NCBI GenBank assembly: GCA_017412645.1
Contig: JAFPWX010000020.1
Span: 27,188-91,187, forward strand
From: Bacteroidales bacterium
GTDB taxonomy: Bacteria > Bacteroidota > Bacteroidia > Bacteroidales > UBA932
Length of the DNA: 64,000 bases
Reading direction: 5' to 3'
In this document: positions 18,378 through 26,448 of the stretch, in pieces
Position numbering within the stretch: position 1 is the stretch's first letter
Layout of the letters: each line of letters begins with the position of its first letter
Notes under the pieces: model-generated
The model's database searches: none
What the model was told of the DNA's origin: nothing
What the model saw: the letters and a program-made list of their open reading frames with translations, nothing else
Made by a program: the position numbers and the translations under genes

Positions 18378-19505
18378 ATGGAAAAAACCAGTATAGACTG
18401 CAGCCGCGGCACCGTTGTCGCTCACGACCCTTCCACCGGGGAGACCAATGTCTCGTACCGAGAGGGCTGCTGCAAGCTGCGCGATTATAATTATCTCCAG
18501 GGTATCACCGACGAGTCCGTGAAAGACCTCTTTGAGGTGCGCTTCAAGAACACCCGCAAGGGCATATACCGCAACGCTTCCGGCCAGAACGTGAAGATAG
18601 GCGACATGGTGATAGTGGAGTCCTCCACCGGCTGCGACCTTGGCATCGTCACGCTGGAAGGTCCGCTCGTAGCGCGCCAGATGGCATGCAAGGGCGTCCA
18701 GCCTACGGATGAGTTCCGCAAAATCTACCGCAAGGCCAAACAGTCCGACGTGGAGAAGTGGATGGAAGCCATCTCCCGCGAGCAGGACACCATGATTCAG
18801 GCCCGGCGCATCGCCGCGGAGATGGGGCTGGAAATGAAGATAGGCGACGTGGAATTCCAGGGCGACGGCTCCAAGGCCATCTTCTACTACATTGCCGACG
18901 GCCGCGTGGACTTCCGCCAGCTCATCAAGGTGTTTGCCGAGGAGTTTCGTATCCGAATCGAAATGAAGCAGATAGGCGCCCGTCAGGAAGCGGGGCTTAT
19001 CGGTGGAATCGGAGTGTGCGGCCGCGAACTCTGCTGCGCCCGTTATATCACGCATTTCAAGAGCATCTCAACATCCGCAGCTCGCGTTCAGGATCTGTCT
19101 TTGAACCCGCAGAAGCTCGCCGGACAGTGCGGGAAGCTCAAATGCTGCCTCAATTACGAGGTACCCGCATACCAGGATGCCGCAACCCGCATCCCGAGGG
19201 TGCAGGAGCCCCTCGAGTTCAAGGATGGACAGGCCTGGCTCCGCAAGACCGACATCCTTGCCGAAACCATGTATTTCTCCTACGACAAAACCTCCGACGC
19301 CGACCTTTATCCGCTTGCGGCTTCGGATGTGATGGAGATTATCCGGATGAACCGCAACGGGATCAAGCCGGAGTCGCTCAAGGGCGAACCCGAGCCAGCC
19401 CGCCGCGATTTTGTGGATGCCGTGGGAGATGACTCGATATCCCGCTTCGACTCCCCGAAGAAGCACGGGCGTAAACGTAACCGTAATCGCAATCGCGGAA
19501 AATAA
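18378..19505 (+). CDS. ricT: RicT/YaaT, PSP1-domain iron-sulfur regulatory protein
   Basis: The 375-residue protein has a PSP1 domain with the cysteine-rich segments GVCGRELCCARY and QCGKLKCCLNYE, typical of RicT. The C-terminus is basic (KKHGRKRNRNRN). In Firmicutes RicT joins RicA and RicF in a Fe-S complex that promotes RNase Y-dependent mRNA maturation. The Bacteroidota role is less clear. The start is 3 bp after holB, and the stop overlaps gldH by 1 bp, giving a conserved cluster order. Confidence 0.88.
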   Translation: MEKTSIDCSRGTVVAHDPSTGETNVSYREGCCKLRDYNYLQGITDESVKDLFEVRFKNTRKGIYRNASGQNVKIGDMVIVESSTGCDLGIVTLEGPLVARQMACKGVQPTDEFRKIYRKAKQSDVEKWMEAISREQDTMIQARRIAAEMGLEMKIGDVEFQGDGSKAIFYYIADGRVDFRQLIKVFAEEFRIRIEMKQIGARQEAGLIGGIGVCGRELCCARYITHFKSISTSAARVQDLSLNPQKLAGQCGKLKCCLNYEVPAYQDAATRIPRVQEPLEFKDGQAWLRKTDILAETMYFSYDKTSDADLYPLAASDVMEIIRMNRNGIKPESLKGEPEPARRDFVDAVGDDSISRFDSPKKHGRKRNRNRNRGK

Positions 19506-19957
19506 TGAAAGTCGCCCCTCACGTCCTGTTTGCCGTCCTGATGCTAGTAGGATGCCGTCCTGCATCGTACGAGCAGTTCATCCGGGCGGATCAGGCGCAG
19601 GATGGGGATTATATCTTCCAGCTGGACCTCTCGGACAGCACCGCCACTTACGACCTCTCGCTCTATACCCGTGTGGATCCGGCCCTGATGGCCGCTGCCA
19701 CCCCGTCCGCGGAGCTTGCGTTGCAGGTCTGCTGGCTATATCCGGCCGTGGAGGCCGCCTCTGATTCGGCTTGTTTCGCTAAACCGACGATGTCGGAGAC
19801 CGTGTATCTGCCTTACGGGGCGGCGGGGGGAACGGTGCAGCTCTACCGTAGCGGCGTAAAACCGTCTCCCGCAGGGGAGTGGCGTCTGACCGTAACTCCA
19901 ATGGCCCCTCCCGCAGGTCTTCGCGGCTTGGGTATAATCTGTAAACGCAACGACTGA
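19505..19957 (+). CDS. gldH: GldH-like gliding-motility lipoprotein family
   Basis: The protein has 150 residues with a lipobox (MLVGC, Cys17), followed by a short beta-rich domain with YDLSLYTRVD and SPAGEWRLTVTP. The length, the lipoprotein signal and the position right after ricT match GldH, which is also present in non-gliding Bacteroidales where its role is unclear. The primary sequence is weakly conserved, so the name rests largely on context. ATG overlaps the ricT stop by 1 bp and its own stop overlaps trmB by 1 bp. Confidence 0.68.
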   Translation: MKVAPHVLFAVLMLVGCRPASYEQFIRADQAQDGDYIFQLDLSDSTATYDLSLYTRVDPALMAAATPSAELALQVCWLYPAVEAASDSACFAKPTMSETVYLPYGAAGGTVQLYRSGVKPSPAGEWRLTVTPMAPPAGLRGLGIICKRND

Positions 19958-20739
19958 TGGGCCACGACAAACTTCGCAAGTTCGCCGAGAACGAGACCTT
20001 CGGGTGCCTTCTGCAGCCTTCCGCTGAAGAGGTGCTAGCCGACGGCTTCGAGAATCTGCGCGACCATCCCGTCAAAGGTCATTGGTTCGGGAACGGCGCT
20101 CCGCTGATTCTGGAGCTCGGCTGCGGAAAAGGAGAATATACGCTGGAACTGGCACGTCGCAATCCGAACCGCAATTACGTGGGAGTGGACATCAAGGGAG
20201 CAAGGCTCTGGCGCGGCGCAAAGACCGCCACGCAGGAAGGCCTTCCCAACGTGCGTTTCCTCCGCACCAGGATAGAATTCATCACCGCCTACTTCGCTCC
20301 CGGAGAGGTTTCCGAAATATGGCTCACCTTCTCGGATCCCCAGCCGAAGAGCGAGAACAATCGCCTCACGTCGCCCGGGTTCCTTGAGCGCTACCGCAAA
20401 ATGCTGAAGCCAGGGGGAGTGGTTCGCCTCAAAACGGACAGCCGTTTCCTTCACGAGTACACCCGTGCCGTCATCGAGGCCAACGGCCTGAAGCTCCAGG
20501 CCTGCACCACGGATCTGTATGGAGAGTTGTCTTCAGCCTCCATAGAACCCGAAGTGCGGGAAGTCCAGACTTTCTACGAATCAATGTTCCTCGAACAGGG
20601 CGTGCCCATAACCTATCTCTCCTTCACCATCGACCGGGAAGGCCCATACGTGCATCCGGCCGAAAAGTTCGACCCAGCCCGCTGGCGCGAGCTCGACAAT
20701 TCCAGAAGGAGTTTTTCTCATGGTAAAGATCAGAAGTAA
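19957..20739 (+). CDS. trmB: tRNA (guanine(46)-N7)-methyltransferase
   Basis: The 260-residue protein is a SAM-dependent Rossmann methyltransferase. LELGCGKGEYTLELA binds SAM, VGVDIKGARLWRGA follows, and FSDPQPKSENNRLTS is the Bacteroidota form of the TrmB catalytic loop. It makes m7G46 in the tRNA variable loop. The basic C-terminal tail is typical. Translation is coupled to gldH by a 1-bp overlap, and the dipeptidase gene begins directly after its stop. Confidence 0.9.
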   Translation: MGHDKLRKFAENETFGCLLQPSAEEVLADGFENLRDHPVKGHWFGNGAPLILELGCGKGEYTLELARRNPNRNYVGVDIKGARLWRGAKTATQEGLPNVRFLRTRIEFITAYFAPGEVSEIWLTFSDPQPKSENNRLTSPGFLERYRKMLKPGGVVRLKTDSRFLHEYTRAVIEANGLKLQACTTDLYGELSSASIEPEVREVQTFYESMFLEQGVPITYLSFTIDREGPYVHPAEKFDPARWRELDNSRRSFSHGKDQK

Positions 20740-21444
20740 ATGACAGGCTTAAGAAATATCACACTTGTCCTGCTCGCAGCACTGTCCCTTTCGGGCTGCT
20801 GCGGACGGAAAGCGCAGGACCGGGCCTTCGAGAAGGCCTTCGTCACTCTTACCGATACCGTGCCGGACGCAATCCTGGAAATCCGTTATTTCGGCACTTA
20901 CAATTTCGTGGGCACCCGTATCGACGGTTATTTCGAGCCGACAGCCTTGCTTACCCGCGAGGCGGCCGCCGCTCTCAGGGATGTGAGCGACGAACTGATG
21001 CCCCTGGGCTATCGTCTGAAGATTTACGACGCCTACCGTCCCCAGCGTGCGGTGGATCATTTTGTGCGCTGGGCCGCCGATGTTCCCGACACCATGATGA
21101 AGCGGTATTTCTACCCCGATCTCGACAAGGGAGTGCTCTTCGAGCAGGACTACATCATGGCGAAGAGCGGCCATACCAGGGGCTCTACCGTGGACCTGAC
21201 CCTTTTCGACATGAATACTGAAAAGGAGCTTGACATGGGCGGTACCTTCGACTGGTTCGGCATCGAAAGCCATCCCGACTACATGGACATCACTCCGCAG
21301 CAGTATTCCAATCGCATGCTCCTGCGCGAAGCGATGCTGCGTCACGGTTTCAAACCCCTCGAAAGCGAATGGTGGCACTTCACTCTGGCCGACGAACCCT
21401 TCCCGGACACTTATTTCGATTATCCCGTAAAACAGCTTCACTGA
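20740..21444 (+). CDS. D-Ala-D-Ala dipeptidase, M15D (VanX/DdpX) family, lipoprotein
   Basis: The 234-residue protein has a lipobox (LSLSGC, Cys20). The zinc and catalytic residues are H145 and D152 in SGHTRGSTVDLTL, E210 and H213 in EWWHF, and R100 in DAYRP. Their spacing (45, 7, 58, 3) equals that of VanX (R71, H116, D123, E181, H184). The enzyme should cleave D-Ala-D-Ala. An envelope-anchored form is more likely to recycle peptidoglycan dipeptide, as in the DdpX role, than to confer vancomycin resistance, and no vanH/vanA-like genes are near. It follows trmB with no gap. Confidence 0.85.
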   Translation: MTGLRNITLVLLAALSLSGCCGRKAQDRAFEKAFVTLTDTVPDAILEIRYFGTYNFVGTRIDGYFEPTALLTREAAAALRDVSDELMPLGYRLKIYDAYRPQRAVDHFVRWAADVPDTMMKRYFYPDLDKGVLFEQDYIMAKSGHTRGSTVDLTLFDMNTEKELDMGGTFDWFGIESHPDYMDITPQQYSNRMLLREAMLRHGFKPLESEWWHFTLADEPFPDTYFDYPVKQLH

Positions 21445-21445
21445 T

Positions 21446-22546
21446 ATGTCTTCCACATCTCACACCCTGGATCCGCACTCGCTGGAACTGATGCAGCAGT
21501 ACCACTCCCTGCTGCCCGTCTATACCAAAATGTCCGAAATCATCCCGGAAAAGTTGAAAGGCTTTTTCGAAGAGGCCGGAATCATCGTGGCGGCGGTCGA
21601 GCACCGCGTCAAAGCGGAGGATTCTCTGGCCGGCAAGCTGGAGCTCAAAGGCGGCAAATACAAGGATCTGTTCGACATCACCGACATCCTGGGCATAAGG
21701 GTGATAACCTTCTATATCGACGATGTGGACAAGGTGGCAAGCGTGCTTGAACGCCTCTTTGAGATAGACTGGGAGAACTCGGTAGACAAGCGCAAGGCCC
21801 ACGACATCGACAGTTTCGGCTATCTGTCGCTGCATTACATCTGCCGCATTCCTGAATCGTCATATCATGATCCCGAGCATCCGGAACTGAACAAGATACG
21901 TTTCGAGGTGCAGATGCGCACCGTCCTTCAGCATGCCTGGGCGAACATGAACCACGACACCGGCTACAAGAGCGGCGTGGAGATACCTAAAGAGTACCTT
22001 CGCAACCTCAGCCGTCTGGCGGGAATGCTGGAACTGGCCGACGAGCAGTTCAGCCGCATCAGGACAGAACTCACCGACTACCGCCGCAGGGTGCGCGCGC
22101 TGGTCGCTTCCGGCAATCTTGACGAAGCTCCCCTCGACGGCGACAGCTACCGCAGTTATCTGGAGCTGAAGCCTTTCGCCAAAATCAATACCCGCATCGC
22201 TGCGGTGAACCAGGCCGAGATTCAGGAAGTGTCCCTGCTGCCCTACCTGGCAATATTCAAGGCTATGGGATTCAAGACCCTTGGGGACGTAGCGAATCTG
22301 ATCCGGGACTACGCCGACGCAGCCTATCAGATAGCATGTTATCAGATAGGTCTGACCGACCTCGACATCATCGCATCTTCGCTCGGTCCTCAGGACCTCT
22401 GCATCGCCTTCATCATCAAGAACGGCGGCGGAAAGGCTGGCGTCAAATATCTCTTCGATACGCTTAACGGCGAATCGGAAGGCAATGCCATGATAGCGGA
22501 GATGCTGGTGGAACAGACTGCGGACATGCCTTTTATGAATCAGTAA
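21446..22546 (+). CDS. (p)ppGpp synthetase-domain protein (RelA/SpoT superfamily)
   Basis: The 366-residue protein has a RelA/SpoT nucleotidyltransferase domain at about 30-180. KYKDLFDITDILGIRVI contains the Mg-binding Asp (D80) and Arg (R85). DSFGYLSLHYI is the conserved sugar-binding stretch. FEVQMRTVLQHAWANMNHD carries E154 and the QxR motif. There is no HD domain and no TGS/ACT domain, but a roughly 180-residue C-terminal region has no family I recognise (LLPYLAIFKAMGFKTLGDVANL). It should transfer pyrophosphate to GDP/GTP, although activity on other nucleotides or tRNA, as in toxic SAS enzymes, is possible. The next gene encodes the matching hydrolase, 3 bp away. Confidence 0.85.
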   Translation: MSSTSHTLDPHSLELMQQYHSLLPVYTKMSEIIPEKLKGFFEEAGIIVAAVEHRVKAEDSLAGKLELKGGKYKDLFDITDILGIRVITFYIDDVDKVASVLERLFEIDWENSVDKRKAHDIDSFGYLSLHYICRIPESSYHDPEHPELNKIRFEVQMRTVLQHAWANMNHDTGYKSGVEIPKEYLRNLSRLAGMLELADEQFSRIRTELTDYRRRVRALVASGNLDEAPLDGDSYRSYLELKPFAKINTRIAAVNQAEIQEVSLLPYLAIFKAMGFKTLGDVANLIRDYADAAYQIACYQIGLTDLDIIASSLGPQDLCIAFIIKNGGGKAGVKYLFDTLNGESEGNAMIAEMLVEQTADMPFMNQ

Positions 22547-22549
22547 GCT

Positions 22550-23134
22550 ATGGCAAACAGACCACTCGATACAGAACTGCTCGACCGTGCGATAGTGTTC
22601 GCGGTTCGTGCCCATGCCGGCACTGAGCGTCGGGGAAAGGGCTTCCCTTATATAATCCATCCCATGGAGGCCGTGGAGATAGTCTCCACCATGACCACAG
22701 ACCAGGAACTCCTGGCAGCAGCGGCCCTGCACGATACCGTTGAGGACACTCCGGTCACGGTAGAAGAAATCCGCGCCGAGTTCGGCGAACGCATAGCTTC
22801 GCTGGTAGCTTCGGAAAGCGATACCTTCGAAGAAGGGGTGAGCGAGGAGGACAGCTGGCATGCCCGGAAGCAGGCCGCCATCGACCGTCTTGCCGCTGCT
22901 TCCCACGATGCCAAGGTAGTCGCCCTGGGCGACAAGCTCTCGAATATGCGTGCGATAGCCAGGGACTATTCGATAAAGGGAGACGAGCTTTGGAAGATAT
23001 TCCATGCCAAGGACCGTGCCGACCACGAATGGCACTATCGCGGCCTTGCGGCATCCCTCAGCGAGCTTTCCGACACATTCGCATATAAAGAATTTGTACA
23101 ACTCATAAATCAGGTTTTCGATGGACGCGAATAA
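22550..23134 (+). CDS. HD-domain (p)ppGpp hydrolase, small alarmone hydrolase type
   Basis: The protein has 194 residues of the RelA/SpoT HD type alone, like Mesh1/SAH enzymes. RRGKGFPYIIHP supplies H37, LHDTVEDT supplies H61 and D62 plus the E65-D66 pair, and VALGDKLSNM supplies D128. The E-D pair is diagnostic of 3'-pyrophosphohydrolase activity in the family. It probably removes the 3' diphosphate from the product of the preceding synthetase. The synthetase stop is 3 bp upstream, and the kinase-like gene starts inside its last 14 bp, so all three are likely made together. Confidence 0.85.
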   Translation: MANRPLDTELLDRAIVFAVRAHAGTERRGKGFPYIIHPMEAVEIVSTMTTDQELLAAAALHDTVEDTPVTVEEIRAEFGERIASLVASESDTFEEGVSEEDSWHARKQAAIDRLAAASHDAKVVALGDKLSNMRAIARDYSIKGDELWKIFHAKDRADHEWHYRGLAASLSELSDTFAYKEFVQLINQVFDGRE

Positions 23135-23951
23135 AATATCCCTCGACGATTACGTGCTCTCCGGAGGCGGTGCTAACGGTGAGAGCTTCGATCACCGCAC
23201 CGACCCTTCGGTGATGCTCAAACTCTATTTCCCCGGCAAGATTCAGCAGCCTCTGGACGAGATGCTCCTTGCCCGTAAGGTTTACGACCTGGGCATACCC
23301 ACTCCCGAACCGGGGGAGTACGTGGTAACTGAAGATGGCCGCTACGGTATCCGTTTCAAGCGCATTGTGGGCAAGAAATCCTACTCGCGGGCCACGGCCG
23401 ACGAACCCGGGAAGGTGGGACAGTTCGCGGCGGAATTCGCACAGATGTGCCTGAAGCTCCACTCCACTAAGGTCGACACCGGCTCCTTCGAGAACGTGAA
23501 GGACCGTTACTACCGCCTTCTCTCCGAGAATCCCTTCTTCAGCACGGCCGAAAAGGACCGTCTGCTGCGCTTCATCGCCGACACTCCCGACGAGCCCACG
23601 GCCATCCACGGTGATCTTCAGTACAGCAACGCCATCTTCGTGGGCGACAAACGTTACTTCATCGACCTTGGCGACTTCTGCTATGGTAACCATCTGTTCG
23701 ATGTGGCCATGGTTTACGTCTGCTGCTGCCTGAGCGACGAGGCCTTCATCCAGGAGACCTTCCACATGCCCAAGTCTCTCTCTACCAGGTTCTGGCAGGC
23801 GTTCGCTCCCTGCTACTTCGGTTCCGACAGGCCCCTCCGCGACATCGAAGAGGAGATCCGGCCATATGCGGGACTCAAAACCATAATAATCGAACGTGAC
23901 ACCAAGCGTCCGATGCCGGAATTCCGTGAAGCCTTGAAAAGCGTGTTATGA
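23121..23951 (+). CDS. Aminoglycoside-phosphotransferase-like kinase (TIGR02172-type)
   Basis: The 276-residue protein has a protein-kinase-like fold. The glycine-rich start is LSGGGANGESF, K34 lies in VMLKLYF, the Brenner motif is HGDLQYSN (D165, N170), and the metal-binding D182 is in FIDLGDF. It recalls the TIGR02172 paralogous family described in Fibrobacter and Bacteroidota. Substrate is unknown: a small molecule, a nucleotide or a protein such as the STAS partner are options. It overlaps the hydrolase gene by 14 bp and the sensor phosphatase gene by 4 bp, which argues for a shared pathway. Confidence 0.8.
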   Translation: MDANKISLDDYVLSGGGANGESFDHRTDPSVMLKLYFPGKIQQPLDEMLLARKVYDLGIPTPEPGEYVVTEDGRYGIRFKRIVGKKSYSRATADEPGKVGQFAAEFAQMCLKLHSTKVDTGSFENVKDRYYRLLSENPFFSTAEKDRLLRFIADTPDEPTAIHGDLQYSNAIFVGDKRYFIDLGDFCYGNHLFDVAMVYVCCCLSDEAFIQETFHMPKSLSTRFWQAFAPCYFGSDRPLRDIEEEIRPYAGLKTIIIERDTKRPMPEFREALKSVL

Positions 23952-26128
23952 AAACCAAGGTAACGGAAGTCATACGCCAGTGGTCGCGTGCCGGACTGAT
24001 GATCATCGTCGTGGTCGTAGCCACCCTTGAGGCGACCTCCATCCTGCAGTATTCCTTCTCCCGGAAGGGAATGCAGGAAGAGGCGAACAAGCGTGCCGAG
24101 AGTCAGCTGGAGGCCACGCAGAACAAGATAATGGACATCATCAACCAGGCGGAGGCCGCGGTTCGCAACAGCATGTGGATCGCGCAGTGGTGCCTGAACG
24201 TGCCGGACAGCCTGCACAGGGTAGCCCAGCGCATAGTTGAGGACAATCCCGTCGTGGTGGGCTCTACAGTGGCCATGGTGCCCGGCTATCTGCCCCGCAG
24301 GCCGCTGTTCTCGCCGTATGTGTTCCAGTCCGAGGGAGGGGAACTGCGCTTCGCATCCCTCGCCACGCCCGAGTATGACTATCCCTCCCAGGAATGGTTC
24401 GTGAAAGCGCTGGAGGACGAATCGGGTTACTGGTCGGAGCCCTATGTCGACACCGGCGGTGGAGACATCCTCATGACTACCTTCTCCATGCCCGTTAAGG
24501 ATGCAAACGGGGTCACGGCAGCCGTGCTTACGGCCGATATCTCCCTGGATTGGCTCACCGATCTCGTGGGTAATCTAACCGTCTACCCGAATGCCTTCAA
24601 CATGGTACTGAGCCGTGAGGGCAAGATAATGGTCTGCCCCGTGGAAACGCTGGTAATGACCAAGACGGTAAACGAGTTGGCTTCGCAGATGGATGACTCA
24701 GTCTCCACCAGGGAACTGAACTCCTCCATGCTCTCCGGTGAATCCGGCCATGTGCACGTAAAATACAAAGGAGCCAACAACTACGTGTATTTCGCTCCTG
24801 TGAAACGTACGGGATGGTCGATGTCCATAGTGATTCCGGAAGATGAGATTTTCAGTAATCTGAAGAGGGTCGGCCTAATGGTCACCATCTTCCAGGTCCT
24901 TGGAATACTGATGCTTATTCTCATGTTCCGTTCCATGTTCAGACACTATGAACAGAACAAGAAACTCAATGAGAAGCGCGAGCGCATGGAAGGAGATCTC
25001 CAGATCGCGAGCGGAATCCAGATGTCGATGGTTCCCAAGGTGTTCCCGCCCTTCCCGGAGCGTCACGATCTGGACATGGCTGCCGACATCGTGCCTGCAA
25101 GGGAGGTAGGCGGTGACCTGTACGACTACTTCATCCGCGACGAAAAGCTCTTCTTCTGCATCGGCGACGTGAGCGGAAAGGGTGTGCCGGCCTCGCTCGT
25201 GATGGCGGTCACCCGTACAACCTTCCGCAACCTCTCGGCCAGCGAAGACAGTCCAGGAAAGATAGTGCGCGGCATGAATGAGAGCCTGTGCGCCATGAAC
25301 GAAAGCAGCATGTTCGTCACCTTCTTCTGTGGAGTCCTGGATCTGGCAAGCGGGACCCTGCGCTATTGCAATGCGGGGCACAATCCTCCGCTTATCCTTA
25401 CCAGCTCCATGCAATTCCTTCCGGTAGAGGCCAACCTTCCGCTTGGCATAATGTCGGGGATGGAGTTCAAGCAGCAGGGAATCAGTTTCCGTTACGACGA
25501 CGCCCTCTTCCTTTACACCGACGGTCTTACAGAAGCTGAAAACGCAAACCATATGCAGTTCGGGGAAGAGAGGATGAAAAATGTCCTGCACGGCAGGAAA
25601 GGCGCGTACGAACATCTGAAGAATATGGAAAAGGAGGTTGCAGCCTTTGTGGGCAGCGCTCCCCAGAGTGACGACCTCACCATGCTGTTCATCCATTACC
25701 TTGGAGGTCAGGCCGACGCCGGGAACCTCCGGATGATGTTCCACAACGATATCAAGCAGGTCTCTCAGTTGGAAAGCTGGCTGGAAACGGTATCCAGAGA
25801 ACTGGAATGCCCTGAATCGTTGATACCGAGTCTTAACCTCGCCCTGGAGGAGGCGGTGACCAACGTTATACTGTATGCCTATCCCAAGGGCATCTACGGA
25901 CCGGTTGAACTGGATGCGTTGAGGGAGGGTGACAGCTTGAAATTTGTCCTTTCCGACAGCGGAAAGCCCTTCGACCCCACTGCCCGTCCCGATGCCGACA
26001 TAGACGCGAGTCTTGAAGACCGCCCGATAGGGGGTCTGGGCATTCACCTGGTAAGAAGCATCATGGACACTGTCTCTTATGAGTACCGCAACGGACGCAA
26101 TATTCTCACAATGACTAAAAATATTTGA
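23948..26128 (+). CDS. Membrane sensor with SpoIIE-type phosphatase and HATPase domain
   Basis: The 726-residue protein has a transmembrane helix at about 16-33 and an extracytoplasmic Cache-like domain at about 40-300 (DYPSQEWFVKA, YWSEPYVDTGGG). A second helix lies at about 311-328, then a coiled linker. A PP2C/SpoIIE domain (about 350-580) has metal-binding D390 in GGDLYDY, D407 in IGDVSGKG and QSDDLT near its end. The C-terminal RsbW/SpoIIAB-like HATPase (about 590-726) has LEEAVTNV (N639), SDSGKPFDP and GGLGIHLV. It can thus act as a STAS phosphatase and perhaps as its kinase, with the Cache domain sensing a ligand outside. The STAS gene follows 4 bp later. Confidence 0.9.
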   Translation: MKTKVTEVIRQWSRAGLMIIVVVVATLEATSILQYSFSRKGMQEEANKRAESQLEATQNKIMDIINQAEAAVRNSMWIAQWCLNVPDSLHRVAQRIVEDNPVVVGSTVAMVPGYLPRRPLFSPYVFQSEGGELRFASLATPEYDYPSQEWFVKALEDESGYWSEPYVDTGGGDILMTTFSMPVKDANGVTAAVLTADISLDWLTDLVGNLTVYPNAFNMVLSREGKIMVCPVETLVMTKTVNELASQMDDSVSTRELNSSMLSGESGHVHVKYKGANNYVYFAPVKRTGWSMSIVIPEDEIFSNLKRVGLMVTIFQVLGILMLILMFRSMFRHYEQNKKLNEKRERMEGDLQIASGIQMSMVPKVFPPFPERHDLDMAADIVPAREVGGDLYDYFIRDEKLFFCIGDVSGKGVPASLVMAVTRTTFRNLSASEDSPGKIVRGMNESLCAMNESSMFVTFFCGVLDLASGTLRYCNAGHNPPLILTSSMQFLPVEANLPLGIMSGMEFKQQGISFRYDDALFLYTDGLTEAENANHMQFGEERMKNVLHGRKGAYEHLKNMEKEVAAFVGSAPQSDDLTMLFIHYLGGQADAGNLRMMFHNDIKQVSQLESWLETVSRELECPESLIPSLNLALEEAVTNVILYAYPKGIYGPVELDALREGDSLKFVLSDSGKPFDPTARPDADIDASLEDRPIGGLGIHLVRSIMDTVSYEYRNGRNILTMTKNI

Positions 26129-26132
26129 TACT

Positions 26133-26435
26133 ATGGATATAAGCATTAAAAAAGAGGCCGGTGTAACCACGGCGTTCCTGAAAGGCAGGCTCGATACTCC
26201 TGCCTCCCTTGAGGTGGCTGCCACTTTTGAAGAACTTAAAGCCGATGCGGCCGGGACCACTGTCCTGGATTGCTCTGAGCTGAGCTACATTTCAAGCTCC
26301 GGACTCCGTCTTTTCCTGTCGCTACGCAAGGCGGCTGCTGAAAATGGCGGCAAGGTCATAGTGCGAAGCATCAGCAACGAGATACGCTCCGTCTTCATGA
26401 TGACGGGCTTCCTGAATCTGTTTGAGATAGAGTAG
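26133..26435 (+). CDS. STAS-domain anti-sigma-factor antagonist-like protein
   Basis: The 100-residue single STAS domain resembles SpoIIAA/RsbV, with the switch loop LSYISSSGLR. S56 aligns with the phosphorylated serine of SpoIIAA, and S54 or S55 could also serve. When dephosphorylated such proteins bind a partner switch kinase, freeing a sigma factor or another target. No sigma factor lies next to it, so the output is unknown. It is the last gene of the signalling operon and ends 13 bp before the stop of the facing minus-strand gene. Confidence 0.88.
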   Translation: MDISIKKEAGVTTAFLKGRLDTPASLEVAATFEELKADAAGTTVLDCSELSYISSSGLRLFLSLRKAAAENGGKVIVRSISNEIRSVFMMTGFLNLFEIE

Positions 26436-26448
26436 CGCTGAGTTCGGG

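Noticed and set aside
20740-21444. Vancomycin resistance gene
   Set aside because: The family is right, but vanH and vanA-type ligase genes are absent and the protein is a lipoprotein in a housekeeping cluster.
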